Shown here piece after piece: positions 24,397-37,640 of a DNA stretch of 64,000 nt. The notes under the pieces are model-generated. The model was given only the letters and a program-made list of their open reading frames with translations. It was not told where the DNA came from and did no database searches. Origin of the DNA: Colletotrichum lupini (taxonomy: Eukaryota > Ascomycota > Sordariomycetes > Glomerellales > Glomerellaceae). How positions within the stretch are numbered: the stretch's first letter is position 1; each line of letters starts with the position of its first letter. The stretch is from the NCBI RefSeq assembly GCF_023278565.1, contig NC_064672.1, positions 1,984,001-2,048,000 on the forward strand. Direction: 5' to 3'. Both the position numbers and the translations under genes were made by a program.

Positions 24397-25689
24397 CTAT
24401 CGTTTCCTTCAAAGAAACCTTAGTGGTGGATAGACTTTTCTCGAGAAAGCTCAAGCTCGGCCGTAAGTAGCGGTATTATCAGCAATGTAGGATATAGCGA
24501 TTTCTTACGGCGTAGTAAAAGCACTCTCAGCAAGCCGAGGAACCAGTCCAACCTCTGCCTGCGAAATAAGCTGTTGAGCCTCCGTTACTTTACCATTCGT
24601 ATGAGACTGGGTACGGCCTTAGCGAGCATCATTGATATAAGTATGAAACATTACTCTCGGCGATTGGACATTACACGTAGATTGTGCATTGGATCTTGAA
24701 GCTTGCCCTAGTTTCAATCGCGTTACACTGCCCGGAACGGGTAACTCTATGGTGGTTCTATGTCTGTAGCCATGGACACGATGCTGTTGACGAGATCCCC
24801 ACTGGGGCAAGTGAGACGACCTATACGTCACGTATCAAGAGTACTTGAACGTCGCTAGCTCTGAGTAAATGGCTTGTCTCTAGCAACCTGTGCGAAATTT
24901 CTAGCTCTATCACACGAAGCCAAGAGCCCAAGAGGGTGGATGGGTAAACGGCCATTGATTCCCTTCCTCCACTTGGCGCGGTCTCTCACAAATGGAGTCT
25001 GAGCGGGGCAGAGGTGATAATGCTAGGATTCTTGTGGACGGATCGCGTATCCCGTCCAGCAGCGTGGGCTACCGGAACTGTTCCTGGCCCATGAAATACT
25101 GCGGACCAGGTCCATGGAGCTGCAGCTGTCCGAATGGGGTCAAAATGTGGCTGGCTTTCAAGTACCAGCTGGTAGCAATCCTTGCTCTCGAAACTCTGCT
25201 CCAGTCCAACGACGTGCACAAAGGGCTCAAACACTTGAAGCTTTTGAAGATTCCAACTGAATATCCCGAAAGATATGGATGACAGATCATCCAAGCTGTT
25301 TTCAGTCTCGGTGATGATTGGATTTACCGACTAGCAGTGTACAGACGAGCAGCGATGGCTTTCGAGACTGTCGGACGGCAGGTGTCTCTTCGTGTTGTGG
25401 GCGGAGGAACAGCCCACCTACGAGGAAACAAACAACGGTGGAAGGAGGTCGGTCTTCTGCACGCTCTAGTCCGCATGCGGCTCGCATAACGATAACGAAC
25501 AATGCAGTTGGTTCCAACAGGACCAACAACATCGATATCTGCCAAGCTGCGGGGGTTTACCTGTTATCCATGACTTTACAAAACCCCGCGATATTTCCAG
25601 CCGCTCTCGCGATCATCTTGCGACTATATTTGTTCTTCAACTCCATATTCAACTCCACACCAACTCATTGACCTCAGTCGCCAACAATC
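24397..25689. other. Region with possible degenerate 5' exons, then promoter of methyltransferase A
   Basis: Minus-strand coding-like fragments at about 24620-24500 (KVTEAQQLISQAE) and 24475-24375 (EKSLSTTKVSLKETIAW) seem to belong to the preceding gene but lie in incompatible frames. The rest, to 25689, holds no convincing gene and presumably includes the promoter of the methyltransferase starting at 25690. Confidence 0.35.
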
Positions 25690-27594
25690 ATGGCGGACTC
25701 AACTCCCAAAGCAACGGCAAGCCCGCCAACAGACTCTCCCAAGTCAGCAAAGTCCCCGAAGTCGCCAAAAACACCGCCAAAGTCGGTTGCTACTCCCGCC
25801 GGGCTAGCGCCCGCGACTAGCCCAGCAGCAGCAGCAGCAATACCAGCAGCCACTTCAGCAGCCACTCTAGCAGCCACTCCAGCATCGGTAACGGGCACGG
25901 GAGCGACGCCAGCCCCCCAGTCTCCTCCCGAAGATGCCGAGACCCCGGCCACGATTGAGATTGACGATGGAACAACTGTACGTTCATCAGATTTGATAGA
26001 ATCCACTTTCCGCCGCACGAAGTCATAGTCTAATTCATCTCTTAGGACGATGCGTCAACCATTGATGACAGAATGTACTGAAGCCCACAAACCCTGACTC
26101 CTTCAACATCGTAATTTCCTGTTTCATGGGAAGAATGCTTCCAGTTGCAACATGTACTAATGCTTACTCCGTAGTTTCTCGTACACTGCCTCACTGTCAT
26201 CTTCTGTTCTTGATTATCCTACCGAGTACGGCCGACGTTATCATGCCTTCCGATCTGGCGGTGAGTTAAAATTCCATATGCGGATCTGTGTCACACGTGT
26301 TGGTCTTATAATACATCACATCAAAGTCATGGGCACACATGAGCTACCTCCATAAGCTTCAATCCATGCTAATTAGTGGAACAGTCTACGTATTCCCGAA
26401 TGATGAGGTACATCCTTTCCCTTGTAGCAATCACTTCATGGTCACAAAAACACTAACAAGAATATTGCTCGTAGACTGAAATGGACAGACTTGATGTGGT
26501 GCACACATTGCTAGTCAAGACCATCGGAAATCGACTCTTTCTTGCACCGATTGATGAGCACAAGACTCACCGGATCCTTGATGTGGGCACTGGTACTGGA
26601 ATATGTGAGTATCCGCTCGATCGCGCAGCCGTGCTTGCTGTTGTGACGCCAGGCTCATATTTTTCTTGCGTCGTAGGGGCTGTGGAAATGGGTGATCTAT
26701 TTCCAAATGCAGAGGTAATTACAAAACACCAAGCGCGTACCTTTTGATGCTTTGATATCTGACAAAGACGCAGATCCTTGGAAATGACCTGAGCGCTATT
26801 CAACCAGCGTGGTACGTTTACTCACCAAGTTGACTCGCTCTTAACCATCAACTAAGCCCAAGAACTCATGTCACAGGGTTCCACCTAACGTCAAGTTCGA
26901 GATCGACGATGTCGAAAGCGAATGGATCGGGGAGGACAAGTACGATTTCATTTTTAGTCGTTACATGGCTGGCGCCTTGGCAGATTGGCCAACATACGTG
27001 AGGCGAGTCTATGAGTACGTCCAAGACCCGATCAGTTTTGTCATTGCTTGCCATTCTAACATTTTCTCAGGAACTTGAACCCTGGAGGCTGGACCGAATT
27101 TCAGGACTGGGATTATATGCTTTATTCGGATGATGGAACAACTGAAGGCACCGAACTGCTTCGCTGGATGGGCTACTTCATGGAGGCTTGCGAGGTCCTG
27201 GGCCGTGATGGACAGGTCGGGCCGAAGTTGGAGACGCTGGTAAGGGAGAACACCGGCCTGATCAACATCGTCCATAAGCCTTTTAGAATTCCCGTTGGAC
27301 CTTGGGCGAAGGACCCTCACCTGAAGGATATCGGGATGTGTAATCTCATTCAAATGTTGGATGGTTTGGAAGCCTTCACCCTAAGACTCCTCTGTGGCGT
27401 CCTCGGCTGGACCAAGGAGGAGGTTCTAGTATTACTCACAGGAGTGCGCACCGAGCTGAGAACTGGAAAAGCCCATGCTTGGCTGCACTAGTAAGTGGTT
27501 TTCTACCAACCAACGCAAGATGAGGTTGTGCAAGAACTGACTCTCGTATAGCAATGTTGTGTACGGCCAAAAGCCAGAGACAGAAGAAGAATAG
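25690..27594 (+). CDS. LaeA-like SAM-dependent methyltransferase, copy A
   Basis: Ten exons: 25690-25977, 26046-26074, 26175-26260, 26385-26407, 26475-26604, 26677-26714, 26774-26811, 26877-27014, 27071-27490 and 27552-27594. All have GT..AG introns and consistent phase, giving about 410 residues. The N-terminus (1-95) is a Ser/Pro/Ala/Lys low-complexity tail. It is followed by the family signature SYTASLSSSVLDY, the SAM-binding motif I LDVGTGTGIW around residue 177, GNDLSAIQP, and a C-terminus ending NVVYGQKPE. Related LaeA/TAM proteins act in the nucleus on development and secondary metabolism, but most paralogues are uncharacterised. A close relative with identical exon structure lies inverted at 37641-48757. 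Confidence 0.92.
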
Positions 27595-28091
27595 CCGTAA
27601 CACAAAAGGCATGGCGAGCACCTCAAGCAGATTTGGACGATGGCATATGTGAGAAGAAAATTAACTACACATGATAATGGAATATGCGGATTGATTCGGC
27701 GGGGCTTTGGAAATCAGATCCGGTCCGCGGCTCGAGCCATCAGAGGAATGACTCCATTGTGGCTACATCATCTTCTCATGTTTGCAATATTATTAGACTC
27801 AGTAGATGACTTCTGCCACCACAGGATTGGCGCATTGCCGCCATGTTACGTTCCTGACGTAGCTCGTTACTTTCTGCTTTTCTCTGTGGACTAGCAGCCG
27901 ACTTTTGGGTCGGTTTTCCTTTACTCCTATTCAACGCCATCGCATAACCCTTGACCATCGACAACCACTCGTACACCAAAATTAAGAGATTGGTAAAAGT
28001 TACCGCTAGATCTCGCAACCAACGGGAGCCTTATCATTGTCACCCAGGATTCCTTATATATACCGCCTCATACAATTGATCCGATCCTCCC
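27595..28091. other. Convergent intergenic region
   Basis: 497 bp between convergent gene ends. Nothing recognisable is present. Confidence 0.35.
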
Positions 28092-29472
28092 TTAGCTTCG
28101 TTCCGTCGTATGCTTGAAGTCTCTCTGTACTCGAATGGCGTGAAGGGGGATTTCATCCTCGCTCTTGTCATCTCTCTCCTTGACGGGATAACTCGAGACC
28201 GAATACCCAAACCCAGTGGTGTCTGGTCTCAGCTTGGAGTCCTCTAGAGGAGGTGTAGGCTGGCGGCTGGTGCCCTCAGATCCGTTGTCATCAGGCAACC
28301 GGTAAAAGGCATCTTCGCCGGCGCCGTGTTTGGTCGTTGAGAGATTGCGGGCGATTTGTGAGCCGCCGTTGGTCGTATGGGGGTCCTGCGAGGACATGCC
28401 GTTGCTGAAGTTGGACTTATTCTTGCTGGAACCGAAGCCCAGCGCCGTCGTGCTGCGGAACATGCCGCCCATGCTGCCCTTGAAACCGCAAGCTCGAACG
28501 ATGCGCTGCATGGCGGGACGGATGGTAGGTAGGCAGGCGGAGACAATGCCGGCGGACATTTCGATAGCGGTCCAGCCGACTGTTGGGGCGAGGGTGTAGC
28601 TCGGGTCGGTACCACTGTAGGTGAAGAGGACGCTCGTTCGGTATGCCGAGGTGAAGACAACACTATGACACGGGTGAGCAAGACCGAGTGATTGTGGTTT
28701 TTACGGCAGAAGGCACTTACAAGAAACCGAGACCGAAGGCGAAGGTCAGGGCAATCTTCTCAGCTTTTTGCAACTGCAGCTTCCACACCTGAGGAAGAGG
28801 AAGCAACAAGATGAGAAGATCGGTGAAGATGGTTGAGGCTGCGTTGGCGATCCAGGTTGCAACTTGGTTGATGCATCTGCCCGGGATGTCGGGATACCAG
28901 AGCTTCTCGACAGGGACGCAAATAAAGATGAAGAGGAAGGTAATGCAAATGACCCAGGCGAAGACAAAAGAGATGACGAACCACGTCATCTTCTTGAAGA
29001 ATGGGATGTGAAAGATGCGATAGTACATCAACATCAAGCTGAGCTTGGTCCAGCCCAGGTTCCAGGCGTAAAGAATCTCTGCCACGACGAGATACTTGGC
29101 CATCAACACGATATTGTCGACGCCGACCTTGTCTGCGTGGAGGCCCATGCCCACCGAGTGCATCGCGAAGATGAAGCCAACAACAACAAGGTTCCATAAC
29201 TACTACACAGTCAGCTTCTAGTCATATCTAGAGAGTCATGCCTCTGATTAGAAGCATGATGTTGGTGGGAAACGCACCATCGACCAGACAATCAAGTAGT
29301 CATCCCACCACAGCTTCTGACCCTTTGTTTGGCGACTGATGAGGCGGAGAACAACGGCGAGTACAGCGAGGACCGTCACCGAAACCACAACTTCGACGGT
29401 CCATGGCTGAATGTTCTGAGGGTCGTATCCAGGAAGCCCGGGCAACGGTGACGGACCTGAGTCGGTCGACAT
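28092..29472 (-). CDS. PTH11/fungal-rhodopsin-domain integral membrane protein
   Basis: A protein of about 414 residues from three exons: 29472-29278, 29199-28721 and 28662-28092 (phases 0 and 2). The start is ATG 29472 (MSTDSGPSPLPG). It shows the layout of the fungal rhodopsin-domain (PTH11-like) family. A first helix is followed by the WWDDYLI motif, then helices around residues 65-90, 100-125, 135-160, 175-200, 210-235 and 245-270, and a long polar cytosolic tail with Ser/Thr-rich and acidic stretches. PTH11-type proteins are GPCR-like surface sensors in some plant pathogens; most members are uncharacterised. There is no CFEM domain, so it belongs to the CFEM-less subgroup. The second intron acceptor was set by phase (TAGTAG, second AG used). 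Confidence 0.85.
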
Positions 29473-32097
29473 CTTTTCGTGAGTGAAGTGCCTTTCACCT
29501 CACTGCGGCGATGTGTTGAGTAATTCTACAGATGCCGCGGGGAAGAGAGAACCAAATTCTCGGGAAACGGGGGTGGGAGGACCCAGCCTGATAGCTGCGA
29601 ACAGAAGAAAGAAGGAGGGTCTGGTCAACTACCAAGGGAAGGGGACGGGTCAACGCACATTCACCAATCTCTCTTCACTCCGAACGGATTCGCTTCGCAA
29701 GAGGACTCCATAAACAGAAGCAGGGTAACTGGATCACTTTATTCTGCCCAGGCACCGACTTGAAGGATGGGCAGAATCCTTCTGCAAGAAACTGCCGTCC
29801 TATAGCCCTGGCCCCTGAAAACAACGTGAAGCCTGTTAAGACACGAGCCCCTGGACAACGTGGGAATGACGAAAAGCTAGGAAAACTGGGGAGGAAAGAA
29901 CGTGTGTTCTTGGTTAAACACATGCGAGGATGGTGAACACTATGCGAGGGTCTGATGGAACTCTAGGTTCGGCCGCCATTGCTTCATTCCTAAAACGGCG
30001 GCCAAGAAGAGGGCCGCATATATGTCAAACGAGATATGCAACCAAAAAGGGAACTCGATCATCCACAGGAGAGGCGAGCGAGTGGGTGGACTGACAGGAA
30101 AGGATATCTAATAGACCTGCAAGGTTCACAAAAGAGGTAAATTCTTCGATGCCACGAGGAATGTCAGGCAGGCCCCTGGTCTGTCTCCTGTCTATGTATG
30201 CACGTTGCTGTATTATTTCGTACTTCAGTTGCTGCCATTGCTCGCCGCAATGTTGATCGCCTCGTTTCCCAAGCGAGAAAGGCATAGAAAGTCCACAATA
30301 GGTGAGTGTTTTTCCACGCTTTGTGGACCAAGGTTGCTAGCGGCCAAAGGATGACAGGCCTCTGCAGGTCGAACGACGTTCAGAATTTCGGCGTTGTTCT
30401 CCACTGAATTATGCGATGCCCGGGGGCAAAGTGACATGGCTGGATGGGGATCATCCCGGATTGCTTCGCCCGGTGCTGGGATCCGACTTAGAGGTGCCTC
30501 GAATAGGCATCGGCTAGCACCCTTCCCTTCGGCTCTTCAAGTCTCCAAGGGCCACTAAGACGTTTTTGCTGGCGCTGCCCATTGCCCAGAGTTGGATTCC
30601 CCTGGTCGGCCCGGGGCTCTCGTTGTCGGGAGATTTTATGACGGCTAGGCCTTTGATTATGTGGTTGTTTTTACACATTGAATTCCGCATCCGGGCTTTG
30701 GCCGGCTTTGCGTTGAAGCTTGGAGCTTTTGCGAGAGAGCCAGGAACATCAGACTTTCCAACAAGGGCTCGCCCCCCCCCCCTAGTCGAAGCCTCGGCAG
30801 CCGCATGCGTCGCAGATGAAATGCATGGCGTGTGGGATTGGGGGCGGCAGAAGGGGATCGAAGGAATGCCTCGCGTCAAACGATCGGCCCCGGCCGCTTG
30901 AAGAATTCCCCTGAAGAATTCCCGAATTCATCGCATCAGAGCCAGACATGTTGTGCGTTGAAAGCCTGGCCAACCCGTCCCCGTCCACTTTGCTCACAGA
31001 CATTTTCGGCCTCCCACCCGCCTTATGTCTATGAAATACCGAACGGGTAGAAGGAACACTAGAGGAAGGATGTACCCGTCCCTCCCGACAGTTCGTTTCT
31101 CTTAGACGGGCGGGAAAGGGAATTGACTTTTGACTTTCAACGGTCCTGTCTCTTCCAAAACGACGGCGTCTTTATCAACCCTGACGCCACGAACCCGAAA
31201 ATGGTATGAGATGAACCTCTCACCACCATGACCGCGACGCCATTCACAGCCGGCCCCGCTGCCGATGAGTGAACCCCCTTTCTAGCGGTAAAATGACCGG
31301 GCGAGAATGGCACCTCAGGTAGAGTCGTTCTCGGGTTCTTCGGTCGTCCGTCGCTATAGCGCCAGCGAAGACGCTAGCTGGGGAGGACATGGCCACCGCC
31401 AGACTAAAGCTGGCTGTTCATTTCGCCCCTCAAAAAGCAGACCCCGAGTCATGTCCCGTCCCTGTTACCGATGTCTGTGCTTCGGCGATAGCACGAGTGA
31501 CGAAAGGATATTCCTGGAAAACATCCAAGCCCAACGCGTGGTCGCTGATTACAACAAGCTCCTCTCTGGAGTCTGTTCCACTTGTCAAAAGAAGGATGTT
31601 GTCGGATACCGTTGAGTGTCCCCTCCAAGGGACCAGGACTGGCGAATAATGAAGACTTGGTGACTTGTTCAAACTGGAGTCGTCCACAACCGTTTTTTCT
31701 GCCATCTCCACCTCACCGAAACAGGGACAGGCCTCACCGTGAGGCGACTCGTTTGGGAAAACCAGTCCGTGGTCTACTGCGACAGATGTTACGTTCAATT
31801 GGGCTCCCGAGGCTTCTCGGCGGAGTCGGCCGTTTGAGATACACCGCCGCCTCTGAAGTTTACCCAATGCAACCCGCAACTGGCGCCACGAGGGGTAGGA
31901 TCTCCAGAACCCCTCAGGAGTTGCTTAGTACATGTAGAAATCTGCATCTCTTTCAAACCTACTACTAAACCTAACTTTTGTCCAAGCCACCTTTCTCTGA
32001 CCTCTCGGAACCGAACCAAACTCAAAGCAGCTCGTTATACACTCGCAGACAGCAGAGCAACAGGGCCCAAACGAACTACGCACACAAAAATCACATC
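29473..32097. other. Intergenic region, no convincing gene
   Basis: About 2.6 kb with only short overlapping frames that lack domains or splice support. It includes a homopolymer run of 11 C at 30772-30782. It presumably contains the promoters of the flanking divergent genes. Confidence 0.35.
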
Positions 32098-33201
32098 ATG
32101 GCAGCCACAACCACCATCCAAGTCCCCCACCTCGGCGGCATCACGGCCGGCTACCGTCTGTCCGAGGACAAGGTCGACCCCGCCAAGCCCACCGTCGTCC
32201 TCATCAACTCCATGTGCACAACCGTCTCCCTCTACAATGACCAGTTCAACAGCAAGACACTGACGGACGCTGTCAACCTGCTGGCCATCGAGCCGCTCGG
32301 TCACGGCTCCACCAGCTGTCCCGTAGAGCACTTCACCTACTGGGACACTGCCATCATGGCCCTGCAGGTCATGGACAAGCTCAACGTTCAAAAGGCTTTT
32401 GCTCTTGGCACGAGTCAAGGTGGATGGATGGTCACCCGCATGGCCATTTTGGCCCCTGAAAGGGTACGTTACGATGCCACGTGACATTCAATGGTCCCGT
32501 TACACTGTCAATTTGTTTCCATGGGATCGCGATCTCTTTTTTTAAAAAGAGGATCGTTGTTTTTTCATGGGATTGAGTTTTCTGGACTGTGCTGAACTCC
32601 ATCGAATCTAGATTCTGGGTCTCCTGCCCTTGGGCACGTCAATGGATTACGAGTCAGCCGACTCCCGTGTCAAGGGCTGCTGGGACCCCAAGGCCCAGCT
32701 CCTGGCCTTTTACGACGGCTGGTCCAGTGCCACCCCGACGCCGGACTTCGTCGTTGACGATATCTGGTGCGGCATGGTTGGCAGCCTGGGCTTCTCAGGC
32801 ACCGTCCCGCCCGAGACCCTTGAGTTCTGGACAAAGACCCTTAAGTCTGTCTACAAGGGTGACGAGGGCCGCAAGAAGCTCAAGATGGCCCTGGGTAACC
32901 TTCTGTCGAGAGACGGCCTGCTTTTGAGACTGAGAGACGTCAAGTGCCCCGTCTACTGGCTCCAGGTATGTGATACTACGGTCGAACTACTGGACTATCT
33001 TTGGGCGCCTCACTGACCAAATCTCAGGGAACCGCTGACCCTGTTTTCGGCGTCAACATCCCCGGTGAGCAAATCAAACTCTTCACTTCCGCCCCGGAGG
33101 CGACGGTGACGTTGGTTGAGGGCGGTGGCCACTACTTGAACGCCACCAGCCCGAAGGAGGTTGACGAGGCTCTGCTGAAGATGGTGAAGACGTACGCCTA
33201 A
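32098..33201 (+). CDS. Alpha/beta hydrolase
   Basis: A protein of 297 residues from exons 32098-32463, 32612-32965 and 33028-33201, all phase 0 (GTACGT and GTATGT donors). The catalytic triad is visible: nucleophile S106 in GTSQGG, D244 in GTADP, and H275 in GGGHYL. The oxyanion region follows VLINSMC, and the fold length is typical of a single-domain alpha/beta hydrolase with a small cap. Fungal relatives are usually annotated as AB-hydrolases of the 3-oxoadipate enol-lactonase/esterase type; the substrate is unknown. There is no signal peptide, so it is probably cytosolic. No obvious partner lies next to it. Confidence 0.88.
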
Positions 33202-34473
33202 GTCCGAGTCTTCGTTGTACGTTTTTCGGGATGAACTATGGCGTTATGATCATGAGTCGTGAGCACGATAGGCGAGGAATGCATGCAATACCAAGCGGCC
33301 CCCAAGTAGCATGCTGGGCAAGAAGCACGTAACATAAAGTATTCGTAGCAATGGTGGAAAATGAATGAAAATCCCAATGCTTGATCACATCTGGACGTGG
33401 TCCGGGTGTTCCCCGGTCAAAAGTCCGTCAGCTCGGGGTCCAGTCCGTATTCCATCTGCCATCCCAAGGAGGAAACACAATGACATGTCATCTTTCTCAA
33501 GCGCCCAGTCACCAGTCAGGGGGATGTCCACGTCGATCTAGCGATCCGAGCGTCAGCTATTGAAGAGCCACCTCAATTGCGACGTTGATAGACCCTCATC
33601 AAGTGCGACCAGACCAATTGCCTCAACAGCGCATTGATGGGTGTCCTAGCCTCTAGCTTTTCAGTCATATTCGGCCATGGTCCGGTCGTGACACACAGAC
33701 TGCCGTGAGGCTGAAAAGTTGTCGCCACACTACCGAGCTGGGTTGGGATTCCTATATGGCCGGGAACCAGGTCCGGGCTGCCATTCTCATGAGAAAATAA
33801 CCATAAAGCCGGGGCTTTGCTCGAATGTGGAAACACTGGCAACGACGGGAAGCCGAGCGGACGAGTGATTCGCAGCGAAATAGGCGACCCTACGCGCGTC
33901 CTGGAGAGTGGGTTGGCTGATTGTCAGCCGATGAGTCGCACGAGCCATAGTCGACCCGTCGCCGCGAGTCATTGAGCGGCAATTTGGACTCGGGTTGTGA
34001 GTTATCACAAACCATCGCCAAAATACTCGCAACTGTTGCAGCTGATCTATCAGCATGCTGTTGGACAGTGTGTGAGAGTATTGAAAGTGTATGATAAACT
34101 CACCTGCCACTCACAACATCAAGTCCTGGCAGCCTACCTCTCTGGGTGTGACTATAAACGCAATGACAGTAGCTGCTACCACCGATGCTCTCAATGGCTA
34201 CAGCCTAAGCTCTCCTCAGTATAGCTACTCTGAGTTGAACGTCGTGTACGTTAGGCAGCAATGACAAGAAGAGAGGTTCCCCGTGTCTTAGTGGTGGATT
34301 GCATGATCGCGACTAGGATGTGTGTTCTGTGATACTCGACGAGCGACCTCGTTCCTCTTGGAGTTGAGATTTGTCTAGCTAAAGATAGACGTCTTTCTCG
34401 AGGACTAATGTGCCTTTCAATACCTGGAGCAAAACATTTACGGTACTTGTTTTCAACCCTCAAGGACTTATTC
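33202..34473. other. Convergent intergenic region
   Basis: About 1.3 kb between convergent genes. Short frames only; no RNA gene, repeat or mobile element recognised. Confidence 0.35.
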
Positions 34474-36981
34474 CTAAAGTAAGAGTACATCTTGCTTCTT
34501 TCCAGTCGCAAAGATGCGTCCATGGCCGCCCTCAGAGAATATTAGAAATATTCCGACTCGATAATAGCCTTCGAGGCGATCCGCCGGATGAACAATGAGC
34601 CCCCAAACAGTCTTCGGAGCATCGCTATCTTTACAGGAGGAACATTGCTCTGTCCTTCTCCAGTCTTCACAATTGAAGACCATTTCACCCTCTGGGAAAA
34701 GGAAAGACCTCCCTGGCCCGTCTCGCAAACTGGACAGGTATCGCAGTTTACCCCAGTTATTAGTCTTATAACAACAACTGGAAGTCAACAAGAGCTTCAT
34801 ATGGCCTGGTTGCTGTATAGTAGCTGCGTTTACGGACCAGTCAAACATGCAGAGGCCACTCCCATCAGAGAAGTATCCGATCGGGGGGTTTCCCTTGCGT
34901 TTGGGTTCGACATTCACATCTGAGGGGAAGTCGGACAACGATGCATGCATTCGAAGGTATGAGCCGGGATTAAGTCGACCAAATGGGCTGCGCCATTGCA
35001 AGTCCATGTGAATCCCGGCGATGGTGTATTCGGCTCGAACATGGGTTGGCAATGTGTCTGATAATGACATAAGCTTCTGGTTGTTTGAAAGCTTCTCTTG
35101 TGGCCTAGGATTGTCCACGTTGTAGCGTCGGCATGGTAAAACCTCGAAAGGCCGTAGCTGAGAAACCCAACTCCACGACGGGCCGACGTAAGGCTTTTGA
35201 TCCCTCTTCTGTCGGAGTTCTGTCTCGAGGGTACCAACGTCCGGGTTAAGCATTTCCCAGACAAGCCCGTGTTGCAGGTCATTCATCCATAGGCCAGCAA
35301 GGTAGGTATCTTCCGTAATCTTGGCACACTCCTCAGCCAATCCTGCTATGCCGGCCAAGAGATCATCTCTGTAGCTCCACGACCTTGTCTGAATCTCCAG
35401 TATCTCTTCCCATCGGGCGTAGGCGTTGCGCACCCTACGCCATACTTCAATAGGATCAGTTGGCTTCGGCTCTCGTGCTATGTTGACGAGTGGTCTCAAG
35501 GATCCGTGAACGACTGATCCGAGATTCACATATGAATTCTCAGATGTTGAGCCGTTCTCGCAGGCAAAGTGCCACAACCCAGGCCCGATAAAGAGCAGCC
35601 TCGTCGACAACATGTTCTCCTGGAACGTCCAGCCCCTGGTTTCCCATACTGCCCGCTTCAAGTCATTGATCAGTGACGAAGAGTTCCAAATGGGCTTCCG
35701 ATCATCCGAAGAAGGGAAGAACGTGTAGGTCCCGCGAACGCTCTCGCGTCGTTTCGATTGAAAAGGCAAGTCGAGACCTGGTGCCCTTTCACCAAGGTAA
35801 CCCTGCAAACAGGACGCAGACGCCAACGGACAAATAGTCAGAGTCGAGCAATAGTACACACGACCCATGGTCAAGCTTTCCGAATTCCAGTCTTCTATAT
35901 CTCCTTGAATTATGCACAGGGCATCCACCCAAAGATATCGTAGACCGAGAGCTCTACAGGTGATGGCAGTGTCTTTCACAACCGGACTCATGAAGTCGAG
36001 TGGTATACCCTCAAGGTGTTCTGATAAGTTCTTTCTGGTGGTCTTCAACTGCTCAGCTGCATCCTCTCTAGATCCCCAGCAGTAACTGAGTGTCGCATAT
36101 TCAACTCTGCGAAGGTTTCCCTCATTTCCTTTGTGCAGGATATCCGAAGTTACAAGGCGCGGGACGTCTAGATCGGTGCTGCCAACGTCTATGAGCCTTG
36201 TTGGAATGAAGCCTGTGTCTTCCTTGACATGATCACAATCGTTCTGACACCTTTTGAGCTCGTACTTTATCCAGTCTACATTGGCGGGATCAAGCAACCG
36301 GGGACGTCGCTTGTCGTCGACTCGTAACCAATCTGTGACATTGTCTAGCGCGGATGGGAATGTAAGCTCAGGCAACTGCAAACTACTCGAACTATGTCAG
36401 AGATATCGAAACTAACCGTCGTCGGATTCGATGTTGAAGGTTATAGCCGCAAGAAACTCCTGCTCAGGGTGTTTGTACACTTCACACCGCCAAAATACAA
36501 GGCCTTCCTCGTTCGGTTTCGAGCCGAATACATCTCTGTCAGCGCCCCAAATGTATCCGCCATTAATGTAGACATCTCCCCTATAGTTTATCCCACGTTT
36601 GATGATGTGTTCTCGGATGAATGTGCACAGGTGGCAGCCGTTGGTTGAAGACTCCGCCAGCACTGGCAATGAAGGTAGCGAGTCCCTCCATTGGCAAGGC
36701 GATCCCAACATGATAAGTTCACCTTCGCCTTCAGCTTTGTGTCTCAACGTTACAGCAGAGTCCGAAGAAGCAGACTCTTCCTCAATGAAGTCATCGATGC
36801 TATCATCCATCAGCACGGGGTGACATCTTTCGCACAGCGCTGGACTTTCGAGCGCTCCAAAAGTGACAGGCGACGAAGGCGACATTGATTCTTGAGTTGT
36901 GAGAGTATCGTCGCTGGTAGAAAGCTTTTTGAGGTACGTATAAGAGTCAGAGATAGTGTTTATCACTGTAGTAAGGACCAT
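34474..36981 (-). CDS. HET-domain (heterokaryon incompatibility) protein
   Basis: A protein of about 811 residues from two exons, 36981-36417 and 36344-34474. The start is ATG 36981. The HET domain spans roughly residues 271-430 with its three diagnostic blocks: YATLSYCWG, LRYLWVDALCI and RGWTFQE. HET proteins trigger non-self recognition and programmed cell death in filamentous fungi. The N-terminal part has two Cys pairs (CERC, CHLC) common upstream of HET domains. The intron donor is GTTAGT. The nearer acceptors give the wrong phase, so I used CGCTAG (exon from 36344) with a CTTAC branch; CACAG (exon from 36332) also keeps frame. It sits beside the transposon-rich block. Confidence 0.85.
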
Positions 36982-37640
36982 GTGGAAGTCATGACGAGGT
37001 CGTCGTCTTCGTCGTTGCCTAATGCTTGAATGAGTGATTTGTTACAAAGCGGGGGAGAATCCCTGCTCCAGCCCTGACTACGGGATTTCTTCATTGTTGG
37101 ATGCATGATCAGCACATGGTACCTAGACTGAGACTATTTCAGCACGCTCATATGCCTGTTCTATCAACTGCTAAATAGGGTCAATACATCCTTCTCCAGC
37201 CTCTCTTTAGTCCTGCTCTATTGCGATTCATTCGCACTTGGCCAGATAGAATGGAAGTAAGGTTAACTCATAGGTAATTTCTTATTGCCCGTCGAAAAAG
37301 TATGCAATTCATTGACGCTGTATGGAAGTCGATGGGAGGAAGTCGATGGGATATAGGTTCATTGAAGCCAGTCATACTTTCCTGTACCGAGACGAAATTT
37401 TGCCACACTTAGATCAAAGCAATCGCATGTCAAAGCAAGTATGCGTTACTAATGTTGCTGCAAGACCTAATCAGAAATGTTGCAAGCTTTCTCTATCACT
37501 TGCTTGATAGACTTGCCCTTGAAACCAGCCTCTGAAGTTGTGCTGACTTTCTGCAGAAGATGCTTTTCAGTCGGAATAAACGCCCAGGAGAGATGCGCGA
37601 CGTAAGACCCATTTCGCACTTCCTATCATCACTCTCCTCC
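36982..37640. other. Intergenic region
   Basis: 659 bp upstream of the HET gene and downstream of methyltransferase B. It contains a small tandem repeat (GGAAGTCGATGG twice, about 37324-37349). No gene is supported. Confidence 0.35.

Noticed and set aside
24992..25282. 96-residue plus-strand frame upstream of methyltransferase A
   Set aside because: It has an ATG start but no domain, no exon partners, and equal-length antisense frames.
31307..31615. 102-residue frame with CX2C-like pairs
   Set aside because: The Cys spacing fits no zinc-binding family, and an antisense frame of equal length exists.
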